Of a stretch of DNA of 64,000 nucleotides, positions 56,111 through 64,000 are shown piece by piece. Positions within the stretch are counted from its first letter, which is position 1. Each line of letters opens with the position of its first letter. The position numbers and the translations under genes were made by a program. The notes below the pieces were generated by a model, which saw only the letters and a list, made by a program, of their open reading frames with translations, was not told where the DNA came from and did no database searches. This DNA is from Alkalibacter rhizosphaerae (GTDB lineage: Bacteria > Bacillota > Clostridia > Eubacteriales > Alkalibacteraceae): NCBI RefSeq assembly GCF_017352215.1, contig NZ_CP071444.1, forward strand, positions 1,612,001 to 1,676,000, in the 5' to 3' direction.

Positions 56111-56794
56111 TCAAAATTTCCTCATTTTATAACCTACTCCAAAAATGGTTTGGATGTATTCGTGATCCGAGTGATCGGCGATCTTTTTTCGGATCCGCTG
56201 GATATGCATGTCCACCGTCCTGGTATCCCCGAAGTAATCATATCCCCAAACTTTTTCCAGAAGCACTTCTCTGGAAAATACCTGTTCCGGACTGGAAATG
56301 AGCAGTAGCAGCAGCTCGTACTCTTTCGGGGTCAGGTGGATCTCGTCGCCTTTGATCAGGACCTTGCGCTCACTGAGGGTCACGACGATCTCGTTGTTTT
56401 CCAGCACATCCCGCTCTTCCTTGATGACCACCTGGGAACGTCGAAGCAGGGCCTTGACCCGTGCCAGCAGCTCCCGGTTGTCAAAGGGTTTGGTCAGATA
56501 GTCGTCTGCACCAAGTTCCAAGCCCAGTACCCGGTCGATGACGTCGGTTTTTGCCGTCAGCAAAATGATGGGGATGCTTTTATCGGCATTGACCCGTTTG
56601 CATACATCAAAGCCGTTGATCTTCGGAAGCATGACATCCAGGACGATCAAGTCCGGGTGAAAGGATTCCACCTTGTCCAGGGCTTCCTGTCCGTCGAAGG
56701 CACTTTCCACCACGTAGCCTTCAAACTCCAGATCCAGTCGGATCAAATCGTTGATGGACCGTTCATCATCCACTACCAATATTTTTTCGTTCAA
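56111..56794 (-). CDS. walR: OmpR-family response regulator (WalR-like)
   Basis: The 227-residue regulator has an N-terminal receiver (VVDDERSINDLI, phosphoacceptor Asp in DLIVLDVMLPKINGFDV, LLTAKTDV and LTKPFDNREL). A C-terminal winged helix (HLTPKEYELLLLLISSPEQVFSR, then DTRTVDMHIQRIRKKI) follows. The start is TTG 56794 behind AAGGTGG. The name WalR is by similarity and operon layout; PhoP/PhoB-type paralogues look alike. Confidence 0.9.
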   Translation of the reverse strand: MNEKILVVDDERSINDLIRLDLEFEGYVVESAFDGQEALDKVESFHPDLIVLDVMLPKINGFDVCKRVNADKSIPIILLTAKTDVIDRVLGLELGADDYLTKPFDNRELLARVKALLRRSQVVIKEERDVLENNEIVVTLSERKVLIKGDEIHLTPKEYELLLLLISSPEQVFSREVLLEKVWGYDYFGDTRTVDMHIQRIRKKIADHSDHEYIQTIFGVGYKMRKF

Positions 56795-56880
56795 AAGAAC
56801 ACCACCTTCATTCCTATTCTGACTCTATTATATATTATTTGCAGTAAAAATCGAGAAAAAACATGAGCGGGTAAAAATCG

Positions 56881-56909
56881 TTGACAGAATCAAGGAATTT
56901 TCTTATAAT
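56881..56909 (+). promoter_or_regulatory. Consensus sigma-A promoter of proS
   Basis: TTGACA (56881-56886), 17-base spacer, TATAAT (56904-56909): a perfect promoter. Confidence 0.92.
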
Positions 56910-56915
56910 GTATGG

Positions 56916-58603
<1,688 letters not shown>

Positions 58604-58612
58604 GAGGACGAT

Positions 58613-59194
58613 ATGGAACTGTTGAAGAAGCGGATTTTGGAGGACGGTGTGGTCATCGGGAAAGACATCCTGAAGGTGGATTCTTTCCTGAACCACCAGA
58701 TCGATGTGGCACTATTCGACGAGATCGGAAAAGCGTTTAAGGAATACTTCAAGGACAAGAAGATCGACAAGATCCTCACCATTGAAGCATCCGGCATCGG
58801 TCTGGCCTGCGTGGTGGCCCAGCGGTTCGGCTGCGTACCGGTGGTCTTTGCCAAAAAGACATCAGCCCTCAACTTGAGTGCTGATGTATATCACAGTGAA
58901 GTGTATTCCTTCACCAAGCAAAGATCCTACAATGTCATGGTGTCGAAGAAGTACCTCCACCAAGGAGAAAACATTCTGGTCATCGACGACTTCCTGGCCA
59001 ACGGGAAGGCGATCCTGGGCCTGAGCGACATCATCGACCAGGCGGGAGCAACCCTCCAGGGAGTGGGGATCGTCATTGAAAAGGGGTTCCAAGGCGGCGG
59101 AGACGAAGTTCGAAGCATGGGCATCGATCTGAAGAGCCTGGCCATTGTAGAGTCCATGGAAGATGGAAAGATCCTGTTCCGGGAAGAAATTTAA
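58613..59194 (+). CDS. xpt: Xanthine phosphoribosyltransferase
   Basis: The 193-residue enzyme salvages xanthine to XMP. The start [35 protein letters not shown] and the PRPP loop [14 protein letters not shown] match Firmicutes Xpt. It begins nine bases after proS with AAGAGG upstream, so it is probably cotranscribed under the proline T-box. No purine riboswitch is seen. Confidence 0.95.
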   Translation: MELLKKRILEDGVVIGKDILKVDSFLNHQIDVALFDEIGKAFKEYFKDKKIDKILTIEASGIGLACVVAQRFGCVPVVFAKKTSALNLSADVYHSEVYSFTKQRSYNVMVSKKYLHQGENILVIDDFLANGKAILGLSDIIDQAGATLQGVGIVIEKGFQGGGDEVRSMGIDLKSLAIVESMEDGKILFREEI

Positions 59195-59244
59195 CGGAAA
59201 TAGCTTAACCAATGGGGCATATCTGTGGTATAATACCTAATGAT

Positions 59245-59321
59245 GTGCCCGTAGCTCAGCCGGATAGAGTGCTTGACTACGAATCAAGAGGTCGTGGGTT
59301 CGAATCCCTCCGGGCACGCCA
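59245..59321 (+). tRNA. tRNA-Arg (anticodon ACG), CCA encoded
   Basis: A 77-base cloverleaf: acceptor GTGCCCG/CGGGCAC, D-arm with GCTCAGCCGGATAGAGT, and anticodon stem CTTGA/TCAAG with loop CTACGAA (ACG at positions 34-36). The T-arm is GTGGGTTCGAATCCCTC, followed by G discriminator and CCA. A TATAAT at 59229-59234 marks its promoter. Confidence 0.97.
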
Positions 59322-59333
59322 TACGCCTATGTT

Positions 59334-59362
59334 TCAGGACTTTTCGGAGTCCTGATTTTTTT
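59334..59362 (+). terminator. Terminator after tRNA-Arg
   Basis: TCAGGACT / AGTCCTGA with loop TTTCGG, followed by T7. Confidence 0.92.
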
Positions 59363-59416
59363 ATTTTCCCACATTTATCCCACATAAGTAATTCATTAAT
59401 GGTTTTTCGGATTTAA

Positions 59417-60262
59417 CTATGAAGGAATAGAATTTTCGCAAGCCACGCCCACTTGGCATTTACCACAAGCATATCTGGGTTGAAACTTTTCGAAAGTTTC
59501 ATTTAAGAATGCAGCGCAAAGATCGTGATTTTTCCCATTTTCTATGGATATTGCATCCACTGGACATTTTTTTGCGCATTCGCCGCACATGGAACAATAC
59601 TCATAAATATCTTCGTATTTTCTTTTGTCTGGGGATACAGGAAGCTCCGTTACAATGCTGCCAAATCTACCGGCTACACCCTTAGAAGTAATGAGGCCTT
59701 TGGAAAGTCCGAACGTACCAAGTCCGCATACAAATGCCACGTGTCTTTCAGACCAGTTGCTTGTGTATATTCCGCCGGTTTGGTGATTGTCATCTGATTT
59801 TTGTGCATCGTTGTCATAACCAACTTTTGACCAAAACCGTTCATCTAAAGACGGAGCAATGCTTTTATAACCAGCGTTTATCAGCTCGGAACTCAGGTAT
59901 TGACAAAACTTGTTGATAAAAGCCTGACCCTCGTATCGTGCATGAAGCCATTCGTTGGAAGGCCATACCAATTCTTTTTGGTTGCCTTTTTTTACATCCG
60001 CAGTAAATGGCAAGAAAAAGGAAATAACTGTTTTAGATGTTGGCAACCATTCCTGTGGAAGCATAAAATGATCTCCTATTACATTTTCGCCTTTTAGTCT
60101 TTTGAAATACACATCATCGGTAGCACCAAAAGCAAAAATAGGAGCTTCAAAGATCTTTAATTCCGCAAGATTTTTGGAAATAGCAATTTCGTTCGTTATG
60201 TAATTGCCCTCTGAGTTTTCGACATAGTTCGATGTTATTTTTATTAGATCTTGCCTGTTCAT
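59417..60262 (-). CDS. QueG-related iron-sulfur protein
   Basis: The 281-residue protein has the tail of the epoxyqueuosine reductase / reductive-dehalogenase superfamily. It shows FVCGLGTFGLSKGLITSKG, then a dicluster ferredoxin module (CSMCGECAKKCPVDAI and a second Cys set ending CGKCQVGVAC). True QueG is a cobalamin and two-[4Fe-4S] enzyme that makes queuosine; this shorter relative may do something else. The gene is clearly more A+T-rich than its neighbours, with different codon use, which suggests transfer. It is monocistronic on the minus strand. Confidence 0.78.
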   Translation of the reverse strand: MNRQDLIKITSNYVENSEGNYITNEIAISKNLAELKIFEAPIFAFGATDDVYFKRLKGENVIGDHFMLPQEWLPTSKTVISFFLPFTADVKKGNQKELVWPSNEWLHARYEGQAFINKFCQYLSSELINAGYKSIAPSLDERFWSKVGYDNDAQKSDDNHQTGGIYTSNWSERHVAFVCGLGTFGLSKGLITSKGVAGRFGSIVTELPVSPDKRKYEDIYEYCSMCGECAKKCPVDAISIENGKNHDLCAAFLNETFEKFQPRYACGKCQVGVACENSIPS

Positions 60263-60489
60263 TTGATCACTCCTTTCATACTAGTATAGTACACATTTAG
60301 AAGGTTTGATAGATTACCGCATCAAACCAACGAAATATTCTGTTGTCAGTGCTGCCGATCCTTTGTAATTAAAAAGGAAAAATAAGATGACCGAATGAAG
60401 AAAATTTATCAAGACCTCACATTCCCATCCAATTCGTACTATAATGGAATCATAGAGCGAGATCGATGAAAACATATTCGGAGGTGTAT

Positions 60490-62754
60490 ATGTTGAACGA
60501 AAAAATCAAAGATTTGGTCGGAAAGATGACGCTGGAAGAAAAGGCAGGAATGTGTTCCGGGAAAGACTTTTGGAATCTAAAGGGTGTGGAACGGTTGGGG
60601 ATCCCGGAAGTCATGGTGACGGACGGGCCTCATGGTCTTCGCAAACAAAAGGAAGCAGCGGATCATTTGGGACTGAATGAAAGCATCCCTGCCGTCTGTT
60701 TCCCTGCGGCTTGTGCCACGGCAGCTTCCTTCGACAAAGAGCTGTTGAAGACTATGGGGGACGCTCTGGGGGAAGAGTGCCAGGCGGAAGAGGTGTCTGT
60801 CCTTTTGGGACCGGCAGTCAACATCAAGCGAAGTCCCTTGTGCGGGCGGAATTTTGAATATTTCTCGGAAGATCCTTATTTGACCGGGAAATTGGCGTCT
60901 GCATTTATACAGGGGGTCCAAAACCATCATGTAGGCACCAGCATGAAGCACTTTGCTGCAAACAACCAGGAGCACCGTCGGATGACCGTATCCGCCAACC
61001 TGGATGAACGGACCCTGCGGGAGATCTATCTGACAGGCTTTGAGATCGCCGTGAAGGAAGCAAAACCCTGGAGTCTCATGTGTTCCTACAACAAGATCAA
61101 CGGTACCTATTCCAGTGAGAACCCCTATCTGCTTACGCAGATCCTGAGGGATGAATGGGGTTTTGAAGGCTTTGTGGTCAGCGACTGGGGAGCCGTCAAC
61201 GAGAGAGTGGCTGGTCTGGCGGCTGGGTTGGATCTGGAAATGCCCGGTTCCGGTGGGGAAACAGACCATCAGATCGTAGAGGCGGTCAAGGAGGGGACCC
61301 TTTCCATGGAGCTTTTGGATCAGGCAGTGGAACGGATTCTGGAGCGGGTGTTGGAATATGTGGATCACAAAAGCAAAAAGGATTACGACATGGATGCCCA
61401 TCATGATCTGGCCGTATCCATGGAAGAGCAGTCGGCGGTATTGCTGAAAAACGAAAAGAACCTGTTGCCCTTGAAAAAGGGGACTAAAGTTGCTTTCATC
61501 GGGGAGTTTGCCAAGAAGCCCAGATACCAGGGTGGGGGCAGCAGCCACATCCAGGGGTATCGGTTGGACAATGCCCTGGATTCCGCCATGGAATGGGGGG
61601 ATGTATTTTACGCAAAAGGATTTCCTGCAGACAAGGATGCATGGAACACCACGGACGTGGAATCTGCCGTGGAAGCGGCGAAACGGGCCCAGGTGGCGGT
61701 CATTTTTGCCGGTTTGCCGGATGTATTCGAATCGGAAGGATACGACCGGACCCATATGAAGCTACCGGATGCACAAAACCGGGTCATTGAAGCGGTACGG
61801 CAGGTACAGCCCAATACAGTTGTCGTCCTCCATAATGGTTCTCCCGTGGAAATGCCATGGGTCAATGACGTTCCGGCCATCCTGGAAATGTACCTGGGAG
61901 GACAGGGCGTGGGTCAGGCTTGCGTCAATCTGCTCTTCGGCAAGGCCAATCCCAGTGGGAAACTGCCGGAGACCTTTCCGAAGAAATTGTCGGACAATCC
62001 CAGTTATCTGAATTTTCCAGGCATGGGAGATGACGTAAACTACGCCGAAGGGATCTTCGTGGGATACCGGTACTACGACATGAAAGAAATGGACGTCCAA
62101 TTTCCCTTTGGGTTTGGCTTGTCCTATAGCACCTTCTCCATTGGAAACCTTCGGATGAACAAGGAAGAGTTGGGAGCGGAGGATCTGCTGAAGGTGGAAG
62201 TGGATGTGACCAACACCGGAGATCGTGCCGGAGCAGAAGTGGTCCAGCTGTATGTTTCCGACAAGACAGGTTCTGCCATCCGACCGCCAAGAGAGCTGAA
62301 AGGATTTGAAAAAGTGTTTTTAGAGCCAGGAGAGACCGAAACCATTTCTTTTGTCCTGGACCGAAGAAGCTTCTCCTGGTACCATGAAAAAATCCAGGAC
62401 TGGTATGGAGCAGATGGAGCCTACGACATTTCCATCGGTTCTTCCTCCAGGGACATTTCCCTGTCTCAGGAAGTCCGGTTGACCGGAGCCGTGTCCATTC
62501 CTCTGGAGATCCATCGAAACACCCGCATGGGTGACCTCCTGGCGGATCCCGAAACGGCAGCCTTTTTGAAGGTATACATGGAACCCTTGTTTTCCATGTT
62601 TGACAAGCCGGATGGCGGGGATGCAGAGGCCAACGAAGTCCAGGATGCATTTTTCCAGACCATCATCATGGAATCTCCCCTGCGCTCCATAGCCGGATTT
62701 GCCGGTCTCTCCCGAGAGGCGCTGGATCAGCTGATCCAGGAACTAAAGAAATAG
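60490..62754 (+). CDS. Glycoside hydrolase family 3 (beta-glucosidase type)
   Basis: The 754-residue enzyme starts at ATG 60490 behind GGAGGTG; MKTYSEVY upstream is outside the ribosome site. Domain order is the GH3 N-terminal barrel (VTDGPHGLRKQ, KHFAANNQEHRR, catalytic Asp in GFVVSDWGAV), the C-terminal alpha/beta domain (AVIFAGLPDVFESEGYDR) and a fibronectin III-like end (VDVTNTGDRAGAEVVQLY). There is no signal peptide, so it acts on imported glucosides or xylosides. Substrate is not determined by sequence. Confidence 0.94.
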   Translation: MLNEKIKDLVGKMTLEEKAGMCSGKDFWNLKGVERLGIPEVMVTDGPHGLRKQKEAADHLGLNESIPAVCFPAACATAASFDKELLKTMGDALGEECQAEEVSVLLGPAVNIKRSPLCGRNFEYFSEDPYLTGKLASAFIQGVQNHHVGTSMKHFAANNQEHRRMTVSANLDERTLREIYLTGFEIAVKEAKPWSLMCSYNKINGTYSSENPYLLTQILRDEWGFEGFVVSDWGAVNERVAGLAAGLDLEMPGSGGETDHQIVEAVKEGTLSMELLDQAVERILERVLEYVDHKSKKDYDMDAHHDLAVSMEEQSAVLLKNEKNLLPLKKGTKVAFIGEFAKKPRYQGGGSSHIQGYRLDNALDSAMEWGDVFYAKGFPADKDAWNTTDVESAVEAAKRAQVAVIFAGLPDVFESEGYDRTHMKLPDAQNRVIEAVRQVQPNTVVVLHNGSPVEMPWVNDVPAILEMYLGGQGVGQACVNLLFGKANPSGKLPETFPKKLSDNPSYLNFPGMGDDVNYAEGIFVGYRYYDMKEMDVQFPFGFGLSYSTFSIGNLRMNKEELGAEDLLKVEVDVTNTGDRAGAEVVQLYVSDKTGSAIRPPRELKGFEKVFLEPGETETISFVLDRRSFSWYHEKIQDWYGADGAYDISIGSSSRDISLSQEVRLTGAVSIPLEIHRNTRMGDLLADPETAAFLKVYMEPLFSMFDKPDGGDAEANEVQDAFFQTIIMESPLRSIAGFAGLSREALDQLIQELKK

Positions 62755-62768
62755 AAGCAGGTGATAAA

Positions 62769-63356
62769 TTGACGTCCATTGATTACTACAATGAAAATGC
62801 CAAAGAATTCATCCGATCCACCTTTCAGGCAGACATGAGGGAGTTGCTGGAGCAGTTTGCCGCCTATCTGCCTCCCGGCGCAAGGGTGTTGGATGTGGGG
62901 TGCGGATCCGGACGGGACTGCCTTTGGTTTCAGTCCCAAGGTTTCGATGTTTATGCCCATGATGCCTCCGATGTACTGGTGGATCATTGCCAGGAATTTC
63001 TGGGAGAACGGGTGATCTGTGCAACCTTTGAAGAATACCAGACGGATCTTTCCTTTGACGGGATCTGGGCCTGTTCCAGCCTGCTCCATGTCCAGAGGAA
63101 GGATCTTCCCGGAATCCTGACGAAATATGCAGGTTTTTTAAAGCCGGGCGGCGCATTTTTCATGTCTTTCAAACGACGGGAAGAGGACCACAAAAAGGAT
63201 GGCAGGCATTTCACCAACATGACGGAAGATGGCCTTGCAAAACTGATTTCGGACATCCCGGGTCTGATCCTGGAGAAGATCATCATAACCAGTGATGTGC
63301 GAAAAGGACGGGAAGAGGAAGGCTGGGTCAGTGCCATTGCAAAAAGAACAAAATGA
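62769..63356 (+). CDS. Class I SAM-dependent methyltransferase
   Basis: The 195-residue protein has the SAM-binding motif ARVLDVGCGSGRDCLWF, followed by the acidic loop DVYAHDAS and a late LKPGGAFFMSFK. It belongs to the small-molecule methyltransferase superfamily; substrate unknown. TTG 62769 follows GCAGGTGATAAA and lies 14 bases after the GH3 stop, so an operon with the glycosidase is likely. Confidence 0.88.
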   Translation: MTSIDYYNENAKEFIRSTFQADMRELLEQFAAYLPPGARVLDVGCGSGRDCLWFQSQGFDVYAHDASDVLVDHCQEFLGERVICATFEEYQTDLSFDGIWACSSLLHVQRKDLPGILTKYAGFLKPGGAFFMSFKRREEDHKKDGRHFTNMTEDGLAKLISDIPGLILEKIIITSDVRKGREEEGWVSAIAKRTK

Positions 63357-63372
63357 ATCCAGCTTAACGTTA

Positions 63373-63401
63373 TTGAATTAAATACATAACGATGTTATAC
63401 T
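63373..63401 (+). promoter_or_regulatory. Sigma-A promoter of the final secreted protein gene
   Basis: TTGAAT (63373-63378), 17-base spacer, TATACT (63396-63401). Confidence 0.75.
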
Positions 63402-63460
63402 AAATCTAGCGCAACTAAATTTTGGAAGCAGCTACATACTATCTGGAGGAGGTATAACAC

Positions 63461-64000
63461 GTGAAAAAAAGCATGAAAGTAATGGCATTATTGTTGATCG
63501 TACTCATGTTGGTAGGAGGTGCCGTCATGGCAAGTGGATCCGGCGACGGCAGCGGGGGAGGTCAGGACGACCCATTGATGCTGGTGTCATCCAGTATTGC
63601 CGACGGAGCAAAAGATGTGGCACTAAATGTAAAGATCCGAATGGAATTCAACAAGAATGTCACTTTTGATACGGTTCGGGCAGGAAATGCCAGCGCCATT
63701 ACCGTCAAGGATGATGGCGGCAAGGCAGTGAATGCCAAAGTGGTATTGGCGGATGCCGTCAACACGGAAGAACGTAATTTTGCCAACGTGGAATTCCCGG
63801 ACGGATTGAAGGCGGATACCACCTATACATTGACCATTGCTCAAAGCATGGAAAGCAAGTCCGGCGACAACATGGCGGCACCGGTAAACATCGAGTTTAC
63901 GACGGCGGCTGCGGCGGCTGGCGGATCGAGCACCACATCAAATCCGACGACCGGGGATGATGGTTATGCAACTATGGCAACGACAGCAGCCTTGTTGTAT
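63461..64000 (+). CDS. Secreted Ig-like (Big_5-type) protein, cut by the window end
   Basis: At least 180 residues. GTG 63461 follows GGAGGAGG. The signal peptide is MKKSMKVMALLLIVLMLVGG followed by AVMAS. A glycine-rich linker then leads into a beta-sandwich domain (IADGAKDVALNVKIRMEF, FDTVRAGNASAITVKD, LKADTTYTLTIAQSME) like bacterial Ig-like or SbsA domains. Near the window end, after an Ala/Gly/Ser/Thr stretch, NPTTGDDG is followed by a hydrophobic run, a sortase-type NPxTG anchor. The gene continues past 64000. Confidence 0.82.
   Translation, partial: MKKSMKVMALLLIVLMLVGGAVMASGSGDGSGGGQDDPLMLVSSSIADGAKDVALNVKIRMEFNKNVTFDTVRAGNASAITVKDDGGKAVNAKVVLADAVNTEERNFANVEFPDGLKADTTYTLTIAQSMESKSGDNMAAPVNIEFTTAAAAAGGSSTTSNPTTGDDGYATMATTAALLY

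Noticed and set aside
59245-59416. Phage or ICE attachment site at the tRNA-Arg 3' end
   Set aside because: No direct repeat of the tRNA end, integrase or other mobility gene was found downstream in the window.

Overview
The window is one contiguous stretch of bacterial chromosome. Many features point to a low-redundancy Gram-positive anaerobe of the Clostridia: consistent GGAGG ribosome sites, frequent TTG starts, a T-box leader, a SAM-I riboswitch, WalRK, WhiA-YvcK-RapZ, RecD2, a lipoteichoic-acid-synthase-like enzyme, and a tungsten/molybdenum aldehyde ferredoxin oxidoreductase. Base composition looks close to half G+C by eye. I cannot name the species.

Layout. 1-2 kb: LtaS-like membrane sulfatase. 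2-13.2 kb: a pterin-cofactor and oxidoreductase locus holding mogA, a small MoaD-related gene, a probable Moco/Tuco riboswitch with leader peptide and terminator, moeA, a moeA-PBP fusion, moaA, moaC, a MOSC protein, a sigma-54 activator, AOR, moaD and a HesA/MoeB-like E1 enzyme. The AOR gene has its own -24/-12 promoter and upstream activator sites. 13.2-28.3 kb: mostly separate metabolic and stress genes, including trhA, a DUF1836 protein, a Crp/Fnr regulator, YerB lipoprotein, Xaa-Pro peptidase, dinB, an FMN reductase, pncB, phosphoglucomutase, an M29 peptidase, a small transporter, proA and SAM-riboswitch-controlled metK. 28.9-37.6 kb (minus strand): a complete fatty-acid operon accBCDA-fabH-acpP-fabD-fabG-fabF-fabZ followed by folA. 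The divergent fabV supplies the enoyl reductase, and the shared intergenic region carries three 16-bp-phased TTTGA-N3-TCAAA boxes. 39-53 kb: recD2-comF, murB, PHP-rapZ-yvcK-whiA, then dnaE-pfkA-pyk. 53-56.8 kb (minus strand): walR-walK and a beta-propeller-like lipoprotein. 56.9-64 kb: T-box-controlled proS-xpt, tRNA-Arg(ACG), an A+T-rich QueG-like islet, a GH3 glycosidase, a methyltransferase, and the beginning of a secreted Ig-like protein with an NPTTG sorting-type motif.

How it fits together. The first large locus makes the pyranopterin cofactor, loads the metal, and builds the enzyme that uses it. Its three control layers are a cofactor-type riboswitch, a sigma-54 activator and possibly a Fur-type box. 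The fatty-acid block is a classic type II FAS set whose reductase has been swapped for FabV. Three pieces of dispersed palindromic repeat (GGGACGGT family) sit between genes.

Data quality. Six genes (pepP-like, FMN reductase, fabG, accB, recD2, proS) are each interrupted by exactly one missing base in a G or C run. Because several are normally essential, I read these as sequence or assembly errors rather than real pseudogenes, and I give the restored gene limits.
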